From positions 1-64,000 of the forward strand of contig NZ_JAMZAW010000033.1 of NCBI RefSeq assembly GCF_024158745.1: a DNA stretch of 64,000 bases, written 5' to 3'. The notes under the pieces were generated by a model that saw only the letters and a program-made list of their open reading frames with translations, had not been told where the DNA came from and made no database searches. This document shows, piece after piece, positions 1 to 8,457 of this stretch. The DNA is from Paenibacillus tyrphae (GTDB lineage: Bacteria > Bacillota > Bacilli > Paenibacillales > NBRC-103111). The position numbers and the translations under genes were made by a program. Within the stretch, counting starts at the first letter, position 1. Each line of letters starts with the position of its first letter.

Positions 1-25
1 TGGTCTGCGATGGTTTCTTGTTTCC

Positions 26-979
26 TTACTCCAACTGCATTGGCCTTGGTGAGCTAACAAACTCTTCGTCTTTTGATTTATATTCGGATATGTATACATC
101 TTTTGGGCTCGTAGTCCACTTAAAATCAAATTTGTAATCTTTAACTTCAATCTTTCGTGATATAGCTTCCAGTTTTTCTTTCCACACGAGATAATTCTCA
201 TACGTAGTTTCACCGGAAGAATCAAATTTGGACACGTAGCAAGGAACTATGCAGTGTTCTTGCTTGTCTTCAGCTGTTAATCCGACTGCCTCTAAAGCAG
301 CCTCGTGATCTTGCTTATCCTGCGAATGGAATTCTGCGGAAAAGTTTATGTTTATTTTTGCATTAGTTTTGATGAGTTCATTTATTTCAATTAGTCGATT
401 CTTTCTGTACGTGTTATCGGGGTGGGATTCTCCGACGTGTATATTATTATTTATGTAGTGCTCTAGCAGATTGATGAACTGTTGAATAGGTGTTTGATAA
501 TCAAAAGGAACATTCTCTTCTATTACCGTAATTAATGCAGTTGTATCCGCTTGTATCTCATTTTGAATCGAGTCTGGATGATTATTGCCTGGGTGGTTGT
601 GATGCAGATGGGCGATTTCATGCTGCAAAGAAAAGTATACTAATTCTGGGTTAAGAGCATTTAACACAAATTGAGGGTTATAGCGGATTTCATTCCGAGC
701 TCCATTTTTTATGGCAGCTAGATTGTTAGTACCTGAGTCTGGGACTAACCAATAGGACGAATCAGGGACTTGATGTTCTATAAGGTTATTATTGTTATTT
801 TTCACATAGTTACAAAGTATTCTTGCAATATCCCTAAAATTATATTTTGTTATTGGTAAAATCGCAGGATTACCCACTCGTTGCACAGTTTTATCGTTAT
901 GAATATTCGTTTTCTTTAACAGTTTCGCGACTTGCTGGTTACCAATTATTTTTTGAAGTTGAAGTATGTGATTTGTCAA
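26..979 (-). CDS. Putative zinc metalloprotease with eCIS-cargo-like N-terminus
   Basis: A 317-residue product if read from the TTG at 979. It has a gluzincin-like site: HEIAHLHHNH (HExxH) near residues 119-128, followed by NEIQAD, whose Glu could be the third zinc ligand. The N-terminus contains LQLQKIIGNQQVAKLLKK and then VQRVGN. This resembles the LQRTIGNxAVxRLL segment that precedes DUF4157 domains and cargo of extracellular contractile injection systems; that link is inference from memory of the family. The TTG start has only a weak GAGG upstream. Reading further upstream in another frame, a GTG at 1056 opens SNLERNSSSIPKK-like sequence that stops at 988-990, so the true gene may begin at 1056 and carry a frameshift near 990-1000. 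The DNA is visibly more AT-rich than everything after 1.4 kb, which suggests acquisition by transfer. No injection-system genes lie in the window. Confidence 0.55.
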   Translation of the reverse strand: MTNHILQLQKIIGNQQVAKLLKKTNIHNDKTVQRVGNPAILPITKYNFRDIARILCNYVKNNNNNLIEHQVPDSSYWLVPDSGTNNLAAIKNGARNEIRYNPQFVLNALNPELVYFSLQHEIAHLHHNHPGNNHPDSIQNEIQADTTALITVIEENVPFDYQTPIQQFINLLEHYINNNIHVGESHPDNTYRKNRLIEINELIKTNAKININFSAEFHSQDKQDHEAALEAVGLTAEDKQEHCIVPCYVSKFDSSGETTYENYLVWKEKLEAISRKIEVKDYKFDFKWTTSPKDVYISEYKSKDEEFVSSPRPMQLE

Positions 980-1241
980 TTCTGCCTCTATCCGACTTTG
1001 ATCCTGTACTTCTTTGGGATGGAGGAGCTGTTTCTTTCGAGATTGCTACCTCTCACCTGTACTCACCTCATCCTATGAATGTAAATAAAATTACAGGCAA
1101 AAAAGAACATTCAAAAAATGAGAATATTACTTCCCTTGATGACTATAAGGTGGGGTAATTGTAAAATATTATCATTTATTTTATTGTAAGGTAAGAATCA
1201 TTTTAAAGTCAATTATTTATCATCGAATTTAAGTGAAACGT

Positions 1242-1283
1242 CCCTGGTCTTGCTCTGATCCGAGCAAGATACAGGGATTTTTT
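1242..1283 (+). terminator. Rho-independent terminator
   Basis: Arms CCCTG (1242-1246) plus TCTTGCTC (1248-1255) pair with GAGCAAGA (1262-1269) plus CAGGG (1272-1276), followed by ATTTTTTG. It faces the plus strand and isolates the operon at 1400 from upstream transcription. Confidence 0.8.
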
Positions 1284-1314
1284 GTCGATTCACGGCCCCC
1301 GTTTCCACGAAGTT

Positions 1315-1366
1315 ACATTTTGTTTACAAATTGGAGAAGTTTTATTAACATCGTTCCTTTATAACT
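1315..1366 (+). promoter_or_regulatory. Promoter copy 1 (duplicated element)
   Basis: TTTACA lies 17 bases before TAACAT, a plausible sigma-A promoter for the gene at 1400. The 52-base block matches 2791-2842 at 43 positions with no gaps, and the conserved core GGAGAAGTTTT sits in the spacer. Conservation across the spacer suggests a regulator binds there. Confidence 0.55.
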
Positions 1367-1399
1367 ATTTTTGGGACGAATAACAGGAGGTACAGAAAA

Positions 1400-2779
1400 A
1401 TGAGAAAAGCATGGCTAAGCCTAAGCGGCTGCCTATTGATGATCGCGGTGACGGGCTGTAGTGCCGGTGGAGGCCCTGGAGGAGCGGCGCAGCCGGAAGG
1501 CGGGCCGAACAAGAACGAGGCGCAAGCGGAAACGGCAAGCAAGACCGCCGAAGCCGCTCAAACGCAGGGCGGCAAAAAGACGGTTGTGCTCTCGACGTTT
1601 TTTGAGGACGATTTTTTCAAAGACGCGAAGCGCAAGTATGAAGAGAAGCACCCGAATATCGAGATCCAGCTTAACTACGTCCCGACGGACGACAGTCGCG
1701 GCGAGGAGAATCTGGAAAACTTTATCAAAAAGACAAACACGCAAATGTTATCCGGGAAAGGGCCGGATCTGGTGGAGATGGACCTGCTGCCTATGGATAA
1801 CTACGTGAATAAGAAAGTGCTTGCCAATTTGAGCGACATGATGGAGAAGGACCCCGAGTTCAAGAAGGAGCAATATTTTCAAAACATCTTGGATGGGATC
1901 AAGCTGAACGGCAGCGTCTACGGGATGCCGATCAATTTCTTCTTGTACGGACTTGTCGGGGACGAAGAGGCGATCCGGAAAACGGGGGTGACCTTCGACG
2001 ACGCCCGTTGGACCTGGAGCGAGTTCAGCGAGACCGCCAAAGCGCTGGCGAAAAAAGGGGACCAGCGTTATGCCTTTATGGTCAATCCCGCCGGACTGTT
2101 AAATGAAATGGTGAAAAATAATTATTCCTTATATGTCGATCAGGTAAACCGGAAAGCCGATTTTCAATCCGAGCCCTTTATCCGCTTAATGAAGCAAGTG
2201 AAGTCGATGTTTGAGGAGAAGGTCGTGACGGAAGAGCCACGCAAATCGTATTTCACGATGACGCATATCGTCTCGGCCGCGGATTATATTTTGACGCCGA
2301 AGGAAAATTTCGCTCAACCCAAACTGTATTCCAAACCGAAGGGAGAAGGCCAAAAAGCCGGAGATTTTTTCCGAACCTACCGGACCCTTGGAGTAAACGA
2401 GAAATCCGCTGTAAAGAAGGAAGCTTGGGATTTTATCAAATTTCTGATGTCCGAGGAGATGCAGCCTTCACCGGAACGAGCGGGCTTTCCTCTGAACAAA
2501 GCCGTATTTCACAAGCAAGTGAAGCAATTGCTCCAAACCGGCACCGTCAAGGCTCACGAGCTCGGACCGCTGAAGGGCAAGACGTTCCAAGTCACCGAAG
2601 CGGATCTTCAGGGATTGGAGCAGCATCTGTCGGGGGCCGTCTATCAGGTGGCGTTCAAGCCCTCCAAGCTGGAAGGTATTATTATCAAGGAATCGGAAGC
2701 ATTCTTCAAGGGCCAAAAGTCCGCGGAGGACGTGGCGAAGCTGATTCAAAATCGGGCGATGACGTTCTTGAACGAATGA
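1400..2779 (+). CDS. ABC transporter solute-binding lipoprotein (family 1 type)
   Basis: The 459-residue product is a lipid-anchored extracellular binding protein of the sugar ABC importer class. The signal peptide ends in a lipobox with Cys20 (VTGC). After a Gly/Ala/Gln-rich linker to about residue 55, the fold begins with VVLSTFFEDDFFKDAKRKYE and contains a typical GKGPDLVEMD segment. An AGGAGG seven bases before the ATG sets the start. It leads a five-gene operon with two MalF/MalG-type permeases, but the operon has no ATPase, so energy presumably comes from a shared MsmX/MsmK-like ATPase elsewhere (inference). The ligand cannot be told from sequence. Confidence 0.85.
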   Translation: MRKAWLSLSGCLLMIAVTGCSAGGGPGGAAQPEGGPNKNEAQAETASKTAEAAQTQGGKKTVVLSTFFEDDFFKDAKRKYEEKHPNIEIQLNYVPTDDSRGEENLENFIKKTNTQMLSGKGPDLVEMDLLPMDNYVNKKVLANLSDMMEKDPEFKKEQYFQNILDGIKLNGSVYGMPINFFLYGLVGDEEAIRKTGVTFDDARWTWSEFSETAKALAKKGDQRYAFMVNPAGLLNEMVKNNYSLYVDQVNRKADFQSEPFIRLMKQVKSMFEEKVVTEEPRKSYFTMTHIVSAADYILTPKENFAQPKLYSKPKGEGQKAGDFFRTYRTLGVNEKSAVKKEAWDFIKFLMSEEMQPSPERAGFPLNKAVFHKQVKQLLQTGTVKAHELGPLKGKTFQVTEADLQGLEQHLSGAVYQVAFKPSKLEGIIIKESEAFFKGQKSAEDVAKLIQNRAMTFLNE

Positions 2780-2790
2780 GATGATCGGAA

Positions 2791-2842
2791 ACATTTTATT
2801 TACAATTCGGAGAAGTTTTCGTTACATCCTCCATTTATAACT
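2791..2842 (+). promoter_or_regulatory. Promoter copy 2 (duplicated element)
   Basis: Ungapped 43/52 match to 1315-1366. TTTACA lies 17 bases before TTACAT, and the GGAGAAGTTTT core is identical. It lies between the binding-protein gene and the low-complexity lipoprotein gene, so genes 2-5 of the operon can be transcribed separately under the same control as gene 1. Confidence 0.5.
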
Positions 2843-2882
2843 GAGAATAGGCATGGACAACAATAAAGGAGTGAGAGACAAA

Positions 2883-3488
2883 ATGAAAAAAACAGGAGTC
2901 CTACTGCTCAGCTTCACCTTAATCGCGATGTTGGCCGCTTGCAGCAGCGGTGCCGTTAAGCAAGGTAACAAGGGAGGCAGCTCTGCAAATCAGACGAAGA
3001 CCGAGCAGCAGGACGGTTCATCGACGGAGAGCAAGACATCGACCGAGAGCAAGACGCTGTCGGAGGATAAAACCTCCACCGCCGATAAAACGGCGGCCGG
3101 AGATAAAGGGACGAACGATGAGAAATCGCCGGCAGGTGGCACGGCAGCTGCTGGCGCATCTGGAGGCGGTGCGTCGTCCGTGGTTGGATCGTCTCCGGAT
3201 GCGAAAGCGCCGACGGAAAGCAAAGGAACGGCGGAGAGCAGGGCTTCCGTAGACAGCAAGTCTTCTCCAAGAGTAGCGGAGTCGCAGGGAACTGTGGTTT
3301 CTCCGGGAGCGGCGCCGTCATCGGGCAGAAAGGCGGCATCCGACCGCAAGGCATCGTCCGAATCCGGGCCGACGAGAGGCGGGAGAGCGCCGGCGGAGGT
3401 CGCGCCATCCGGAAACGATCAAGCACCGGCAGGCTCCGCGCCTTCGAGAGAAGCCAATTCTTCTTCACAGTCGGCGCCGTCGTCGTAA
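2883..3488 (+). CDS. Low-complexity Ser/Lys/Ala-rich lipoprotein
   Basis: A 201-residue product. The lipoprotein signal MKKTGVLLLSFTLIAMLAAC gives Cys20. The rest is almost entirely Ser, Ala, Lys, Thr, Gly, Glu and Asp, with repeated ESKTS / EDKTS / ADKTA blocks at about residues 40-75 and Pro/Ser/Ala-rich sequence afterwards; no globular domain is visible. The start at 2883 is preferred over the in-frame ATG at 2853 because AAGGAGTGAG precedes it at proper distance. It has its own promoter (2791-2842) and is followed by two permeases. It looks like a disordered membrane-anchored spacer or wall-spanning tether (inference). Its high-GC repetitive DNA creates long false reading frames in all frames. 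Confidence 0.75.
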   Translation: MKKTGVLLLSFTLIAMLAACSSGAVKQGNKGGSSANQTKTEQQDGSSTESKTSTESKTLSEDKTSTADKTAAGDKGTNDEKSPAGGTAAAGASGGGASSVVGSSPDAKAPTESKGTAESRASVDSKSSPRVAESQGTVVSPGAAPSSGRKAASDRKASSESGPTRGGRAPAEVAPSGNDQAPAGSAPSREANSSSQSAPSS

Positions 3489-3567
3489 ACAGGGGAAACT
3501 TGAACGAATAAAGGGCATGGACGCGGGGGGCGTAATGGGCTTTCCCGCGTTTTGTATGGAGGCTGGC

Positions 3568-4437
3568 ATGAAGATTTCCGCATTCCTCAACAAAGACACA
3601 GTACTGGCTCTGCTGTTCCTTGCGCCGAGCGTGGGCGGGTTCGCTCTCTTTTATGCGATTCCGTTCGCGATGGGGTTCGTTTATTCCTTTATGGACGGCA
3701 CGATGGACGGAAATTTTGTAGGCCTTGCAAATTATCAGGAGCTGCTGGCCAGCGGTTCGTTTCGGAAGGCTGCGTGGAACACCGCTCTCTTTACCTTCAT
3801 CAGCGTACCGTTGATGATCGCTATATCTTTAGGGCTGGCGCTGCTTTTGAACGGAAATGTGTTTTTCCGTCAATGGCTGAGAACCGCCTACATTTTACCG
3901 CTTGTCGTGCCGGTCGCCTCGATCGTGCTGATCTGGCAGATCGGCTTCGATTGGAACGGCACGGTCAACGAGTGGCTGCACCGCTTGGGGATGCAGCGGA
4001 TCGACTGGATGAAATCGGAATGGGCCATCGTCGTCATCACGGCGATTTATGTATGGAAGAACATCGGGTACAACATGATTTTGTTTTTGGCGGGGGTTCA
4101 AGCGATCCCGGAGAGCTATTACGAAATCGCCCGTCTTGAGGGGGCGGGGCCGTTCATGAAGCTGCGGATTACCCTTGTCTATTTAATACCGACGATGTTT
4201 TTCGTCGTCCTGATGTCGATTATGAACTCGTTCAAAGTGTTCAGGGAAGCGTATTTGCTGGCAGGCGGTTACCCGCACGACAGCATTTATATGCTCCAGC
4301 ATTACATGAACAATATGTTTCTTTCGCTCGATATTCAGAAGCTGACAGCCGCAGCAAGCCTGATGGTCGGCTGCATTATGATCATCGCGCTTAGCTTATT
4401 CAGGATGGAGCGCGGTTTTCGGAGGTTTATGGAATGA
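3568..4437 (+). CDS. ABC transporter permease, MalF/UgpA type
   Basis: A 289-residue integral membrane protein with about six helices (first about residues 10-35, LALLFLAPSVGGFALFYAIPF). The ATPase-docking EAA-type loop is visible near residue 190 as YEIARLEGAGPFMKLRITLVYLIP. I place the start at the ATG at 3568, five bases after GGAGG; an in-frame ATG at 3517 lacks a site. Its stop overlaps the next permease by four bases (ATGA), the usual coupling of paired permeases. It would form the channel with the next gene product. Confidence 0.88.
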   Translation: MKISAFLNKDTVLALLFLAPSVGGFALFYAIPFAMGFVYSFMDGTMDGNFVGLANYQELLASGSFRKAAWNTALFTFISVPLMIAISLGLALLLNGNVFFRQWLRTAYILPLVVPVASIVLIWQIGFDWNGTVNEWLHRLGMQRIDWMKSEWAIVVITAIYVWKNIGYNMILFLAGVQAIPESYYEIARLEGAGPFMKLRITLVYLIPTMFFVVLMSIMNSFKVFREAYLLAGGYPHDSIYMLQHYMNNMFLSLDIQKLTAAASLMVGCIMIIALSLFRMERGFRRFME

Positions 4438-5324
4438 AGCTGGGGGAGAAGAAAGCGGCGCTGCTGCGAAAATGGCTGATGACCTTCGTGCTGCTCGTCC
4501 TTGCTCTGGTGATGCTGTTCCCTATGGGGATTACCTTCACGAATTCGCTCATGACGGAGCGCGAGATCGGGATTAACTACGATTTGGTCGGAAAGATGCT
4601 GGGCGCGGATTCCGGGAGACAGCACGAATTTGTCAATTTAAAGCTCATACCCGACTGGGTATCGCTTGAGCAATTTGACAAAGTGCTGGTCCAGTCTCCG
4701 AAGTTTTTGTTCCTGTTCTGGAACTCCGTGCTCATGGTCGTGCCGATCGTATTCGGACAAACGGCCGTTGCCGCCTTGGCGGCCTATGCTTTCGCCATGC
4801 TTCGGTTTCCCGGCAGGGACGCGTTGTTTCTTATTTATATTATGGCGATGCTGATGCCGTTTCAGGTGACACTGGTACCTAACTATATCATGGCCGACAC
4901 GCTAGGCATCCTGAACAGCGTCGCCGCCATTATTTTGCCGGGCGTATTTGCGACCTATGGCGTATTCCTGCTGCGGCAGTTCATGCTGCACATTCCCGCT
5001 CCGCTAATCGAAGCCGCCCGGCTGGACGGAGCGGGAGCCGGAACGATTTTTCTCACGATCGTTCTGCCGCTGGTGAAGCAGGGACTGGCGGCGCTGACGG
5101 TTTTACTGTTCGTAGATTACTGGAACATGGTCGAGCAGCCGCTTATTTTTTTGGAGGACCCGCTCCGGCATCCGCTATCCGTCTATTTGGCGAGCATTCA
5201 GGAGGGGGCGCGGGGCTTAGGTTTTGCCGCTTCTTTGCTCTACATGAGCCCGGTTGTTCTGCTGTTTCTGTATGCGGAGTCTTATTTTATCAGAGGAATC
5301 CAGTCATCCGGCATTAAAGGATAG
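4434..5324 (+). CDS. ABC transporter permease, MalG/UgpE type
   Basis: The 296-residue product is the second transmembrane subunit. It has a leading helix at about residues 12-35 and an EAA loop EAARLDGAGAGTIFLTIVLP near residue 190. After the first helix comes a longer extracytoplasmic segment than usual (MTEREIGINYDLVGKMLGAD to about residue 75), which could contact partner proteins. It overlaps the upstream permease by four bases and lies six bases before the HlyD-like gene, so all are cotranscribed. Confidence 0.88.
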   Translation: MKLGEKKAALLRKWLMTFVLLVLALVMLFPMGITFTNSLMTEREIGINYDLVGKMLGADSGRQHEFVNLKLIPDWVSLEQFDKVLVQSPKFLFLFWNSVLMVVPIVFGQTAVAALAAYAFAMLRFPGRDALFLIYIMAMLMPFQVTLVPNYIMADTLGILNSVAAIILPGVFATYGVFLLRQFMLHIPAPLIEAARLDGAGAGTIFLTIVLPLVKQGLAALTVLLFVDYWNMVEQPLIFLEDPLRHPLSVYLASIQEGARGLGFAASLLYMSPVVLLFLYAESYFIRGIQSSGIKG

Positions 5325-5329
5325 GAGAG

Positions 5330-6484
5330 ATGCATACGGTGGAGCCGCAAGGGATGGAGCTGGCGGAGGCTCGCAAAAAACGAAAAGTGGTGGCGGTTTC
5401 GGGGGCGTTCTTCGGTCTGCTGCTCGTGCTCACGCTATTCAGCAATACGCTGCAGGCGATCACGCTGCCCAAGGTTCGGACGGAAACGCCGATTAAGGGA
5501 AAGCTGGTTCACAGCATCGAAGCGAACGGTACGCTTAAGCCGGTAGAGGAAGCTGAACTAAAGAACGAGACTGGCTGGAAGGTGAAGGCTGTTCATGTGA
5601 AAGCGGGGGATGCCGTCGTCAAGGACCAGCCGCTGATTACGTATGACAGCAAACCGGCCGATCGGCAAATTGCGGATGAGCAAACCGCCTTGAAGCAGCA
5701 AAAGCTGCAGCTGGAAGGGCTGTTCGAAAGCTTCGTCGAAGCGAACCGGACCGGGGATTCTACGGTGATCGGCAAGGCCAAGCGGGACATCGAATCGCGG
5801 CAGCTCGACATTGATGTCCGTGAGCGCAAGATTCAGGCCCTACAAGAAGACTTGGCGGCCCAGCGTCAAATTGTAGCTCCGTTTGACGGAATTGTCACAA
5901 GCGTCCACGCGACCGAGGGGCTTCCTTCTACGCCGGGCCAGTCGGTTGTCCGCGTATCCAATGCGAGCCGGGGCTACGGAATGTCCGTGCCGGTGGCGGC
6001 CGACCTCGCAGCGCTTCTGTCCGTCGGGGAAAAGATTGAGGTGGAGGTAAAGGACCAGACGGTCCAAGTGATGGAAGGCCGGATTGAGGAAATCGCTGAT
6101 ACGCAAATGGAGCTGGCAGGTGGCGCAGGGGAGAAGCAAGATGCACCTCCGGTCATGAAAACGGTCCGCATTGCCGTTCAGGGCGAAGGCCTGAAAGGAG
6201 GGGAGCGGGCGGCAGTCCGGCTGCTAAAATCGGTGTCGGCTGACGAGCAGCTTGTGATTTCGAATGAGGCTATCCACAAGGATCGCGAGGGGAAATTCGT
6301 CTATGTGATCGAAGAGAGGAAAGGCCCGCTCGGCAACGGCTTTTATGTGCGCAAGAGCTATATTCGGACCGCCGATGCGAACACGAATCAGACCGCCGTC
6401 CGGGAAGGCATCTTGCCGATTGATCAAGTCATCGTTGAAACCAGCGAGCCTTTGCAGGCAGGGAACCGGGTACGACTACAATAA
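5330..6484 (+). CDS. HlyD/RND-type membrane fusion (adaptor) protein
   Basis: A 384-residue product with a membrane anchor at about residues 22-45. A lipoyl-like half-motif follows (VKAVHVKAGDAVVKDQPLITYDSK, about 85-108), then an alpha-helical hairpin (about 115-180), the second lipoyl half (APFDGIVTSVHATEGLP, about 184-200) and beta-barrel/membrane-proximal domains. Such adaptors normally link an exporter to an outer channel, or in Gram-positives to the wall, and sit beside an ABC or RND pump. Here the partners are importer-type permeases and a binding protein, which is unusual. The start has AAAGG nine bases upstream. A bidirectional terminator follows. Confidence 0.82.
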   Translation: MHTVEPQGMELAEARKKRKVVAVSGAFFGLLLVLTLFSNTLQAITLPKVRTETPIKGKLVHSIEANGTLKPVEEAELKNETGWKVKAVHVKAGDAVVKDQPLITYDSKPADRQIADEQTALKQQKLQLEGLFESFVEANRTGDSTVIGKAKRDIESRQLDIDVRERKIQALQEDLAAQRQIVAPFDGIVTSVHATEGLPSTPGQSVVRVSNASRGYGMSVPVAADLAALLSVGEKIEVEVKDQTVQVMEGRIEEIADTQMELAGGAGEKQDAPPVMKTVRIAVQGEGLKGGERAAVRLLKSVSADEQLVISNEAIHKDREGKFVYVIEERKGPLGNGFYVRKSYIRTADANTNQTAVREGILPIDQVIVETSEPLQAGNRVRLQ

Positions 6485-6488
6485 TGGG

Positions 6489-6526
6489 AAAGGCCCTTCC
6501 GCTATCCGAAGCGAAAGGGCCTTCTT
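6489..6526. terminator. Bidirectional Rho-independent terminator
   Basis: AAAGGCCCTT pairs with AAGGGCCTT across a 16-17 base loop, between the convergent HlyD-like gene and the chemoreceptor gene. It can serve both strands. Confidence 0.8.
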
Positions 6527-6543
6527 GCGACTGGGGCAGAGGG

Positions 6544-8256
6544 CTAGCTCTTAAACCGCAGCGTAATGTCATGCATTTCTTGAGCCATCTTCGTCAGCGC
6601 GTTGACGGCATCCGAAATTTCCTCCATCGTGGCGAGCTGCTCTTCCGAAGCGGCGGCTACGCTCTCCGTCCTTGAGAAGGCGGCTTCCGAGATGCTCTTC
6701 ATCTGATGAAGGGAAGCCGTGATCTGCTCGGTACCGGCAGACATTTCCTCTGAAGCGGCGGATACCTCTTGCATTTGATTGGCCACCTCTTGAACCGCAA
6801 CCAAGATGTTGCGGAAGGCTTCTCCGGCTTCCTTCATAACGACCGTGCCGTTCTCGACTTCCCGGTTTCCTTTGTCCATCGCCACGACAGCCGTCTTGGT
6901 CTCGCTCTGAATCTGCTTAATGATCCCGGAAATTTGCTCGGCCGATTGGCGCGATTGCTCGGCCAGCTTCCGCACCTCGTCCGCCACGACGGCGAAGCCC
7001 CGCCCGTGCTCCCCGGCTCTTGCCGCTTCGATAGCGGCATTGAGAGCGAGCAGATTCGTTTGTGCGGAAATATCCGTAATGACGTCGACGATCTGTCCGA
7101 TCTCTTGGGAGCGGATTCCCAATTGATTGACCATCTGAGCGGATTCGCTGACCGAGGTGCGGATCAAATCCATCTGGGATACTGCATTTTGGATCGATTT
7201 GTTGCCTTCTGCCGCTTCTTTGGAAGCTTCTGCGGACATCGCGGAAACGCTGCTGGAAAATTCGGCGATCCGGTTAATGCCTGTAGCCATTTCCTCCATA
7301 GCCCGAACGCTTTCCGTCGTGCTTTGATATTGCTGGTCGGCGCCGCCGGCAATTTCTTGAATCGCCTGCACCACTTGGTTGGTCGATTGAGTGGATTGTT
7401 CGGAGCTGGCGAGCAATTGCTCCGAGCTGGCGGATAAATTTTGCGCTTCCATGCTGATCTTCACGATAAGCGTTCTTAAACCGGCGATCATCCCGTTAAA
7501 ATCGTTGGTGAGCAGGCCGATTTCGTCTCGGGACCGATAGGTACCGCTAACCGTTAAATCCCCGTCTTGCGCTTGAGCCATCAATTGTTGAATATGGCGG
7601 ATCGGGCGCGTGATCATGCTTGCTATGCCATAGCCGATCAACGAGCACAGCAGCACGGCCAATAAAGTAACGACCACGATAACCGTCGTAGCGAATTTGG
7701 AGCTTTGAATGCTTTTTTCGTAGAATGTTTTGGCGTCTTCTTCGTTGTATTTGACGACATTTTCCAAACTCTTGATCATCTCGGCGCGGATCGGCTTGAA
7801 GGAGGTGACGTATTCTTTATACGCCTCTTCTTTATTGTTCGCGACCGCGAGCGCATCGACTTTTTTCTTCGCTTCGTTATTTTTGGGGATCAAATTGATA
7901 AAGGCTTGGTACTGTTCCTGCGCCCGCTCCGATAATGGAAGCTGCTCCAGCTGCTTGCGCACCGCTTGGTTTTTGTCCCGCGTTTGGGTAATTTGCTGCT
8001 GAATTTGCTTGATGAACGCTTCGTCTTTGGTGAGCATCATTTCAAGCTGCAGGGAATCCATCTGTGAGTTGCCGAACAGCAAAGCTTCGACAAGGGTGTT
8101 GGGAACCAGCTTCTCCTCGTACATGGCGCGCGCGTTGTTCCCCATCGTCTTCATGACCAGGTAACCGGTAATGCCGATGACCAGCAGAAACACGATCGCG
8201 AGGCCAAGCAGCCCCAATATTTTGGTGCGGATTTTTACATTTTGTAGAAACTGCAT
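6544..8256 (-). CDS. Methyl-accepting chemotaxis protein
   Basis: A 570-residue chemoreceptor. The first membrane segment is at about residues 15-37 ([21 protein letters not shown]). A four-helix-bundle type sensor domain follows (about 38-185), then a second membrane segment (about 190-212), HAMP (about 212-265) and the cytoplasmic signalling domain. The hairpin tip has the conserved [20 protein letters not shown] with [13 protein letters not shown] after it. I place the start at the ATG at 8256, downstream of GGAGG; upstream in-frame ATGs lack a site. It would signal through CheW/CheA to control motility. Its leader carries a c-di-GMP-I riboswitch and terminator, so expression should follow cyclic-di-GMP levels. 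Confidence 0.92.
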   Translation of the reverse strand: MQFLQNVKIRTKILGLLGLAIVFLLVIGITGYLVMKTMGNNARAMYEEKLVPNTLVEALLFGNSQMDSLQLEMMLTKDEAFIKQIQQQITQTRDKNQAVRKQLEQLPLSERAQEQYQAFINLIPKNNEAKKKVDALAVANNKEEAYKEYVTSFKPIRAEMIKSLENVVKYNEEDAKTFYEKSIQSSKFATTVIVVVTLLAVLLCSLIGYGIASMITRPIRHIQQLMAQAQDGDLTVSGTYRSRDEIGLLTNDFNGMIAGLRTLIVKISMEAQNLSASSEQLLASSEQSTQSTNQVVQAIQEIAGGADQQYQSTTESVRAMEEMATGINRIAEFSSSVSAMSAEASKEAAEGNKSIQNAVSQMDLIRTSVSESAQMVNQLGIRSQEIGQIVDVITDISAQTNLLALNAAIEAARAGEHGRGFAVVADEVRKLAEQSRQSAEQISGIIKQIQSETKTAVVAMDKGNREVENGTVVMKEAGEAFRNILVAVQEVANQMQEVSAASEEMSAGTEQITASLHQMKSISEAAFSRTESVAAASEEQLATMEEISDAVNALTKMAQEMHDITLRFKS

Positions 8257-8290
8257 CTCCCAAACATCCTCCATTGCGTTAAAGTGGAAT

Positions 8291-8318
8291 AAAAAAACCA
8301 TCCCGAAAAAAAGGATGG
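8291..8318 (-). terminator. Riboswitch expression-platform terminator
   Basis: On the minus strand CCATCC, a T-rich loop and GGATGG are followed by seven T residues. It lies between the riboswitch aptamer (8339-8420) and the chemoreceptor start (8256), the layout expected for transcription control by premature termination. Confidence 0.8.
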
Positions 8319-8338
8319 ACGGATCCCAACCAAATTTC

Positions 8339-8420
8339 GGCGGCCCGGCTGCCGTAGATTGAATCTCTCCTTAGGCCCGTGGCTTTGCGTCCTTTTCTTT
8401 CGAAAAGTTTGCCATTGTCG
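8339..8420 (-). ncRNA. c-di-GMP-I (GEMM-I) riboswitch aptamer
   Basis: Read on the minus strand, the leader has the conserved GEMM-I core in order. ATGGCAAAC comes first, then a CTTTTC-GAAA-GAAAAG hairpin with a GNRA tetraloop, then GGACGCAAAGCCACGGGCCT, then ACGGCAGCCGGGCCGCC after a variable P3 loop. These match the type I aptamer family that binds cyclic di-GMP in the mRNAs of motility and surface genes. The promoter is just upstream (8458-8486) and a terminator just downstream. Whether ligand turns the gene on or off cannot be decided by eye. Confidence 0.9.
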
Positions 8421-8457
8421 TATTTTGTCGCATTATGGATGTATAGCTTTCCGCCAA

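Larger units (their letters stand above)
980..1399. other. AT-rich intergenic region with terminator and promoter
   Basis: This stretch has no convincing gene of its own. It holds the possible frameshifted 5' end of the upstream minus-strand gene (988-1056), a strong plus-strand hairpin terminator (1242-1283) with no clear plus-strand gene in front of it, and the first copy of a duplicated promoter (1315-1366). A 27-codon reading frame from an ATG at 1075 has no ribosome binding site, so I do not call it. Confidence 0.6.

Noticed and set aside
847-1158. Plus-strand open frame of about 100 codons
   Set aside because: Most of it is antisense to the metalloprotease gene, it lacks a ribosome binding site, and the sequence is not protein-like.
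1315-1390. Riboswitch in the leader of the 1400 operon
   Set aside because: The space from the promoter to the start is short and has no known aptamer core; the conserved block is better explained as a duplicated promoter.
2956-3468. Long minus-strand frames opposite the low-complexity lipoprotein
   Set aside because: Repetitive high-GC sequence opens every frame; they have no start signals and no signal peptides, whereas the plus-strand lipoprotein does.
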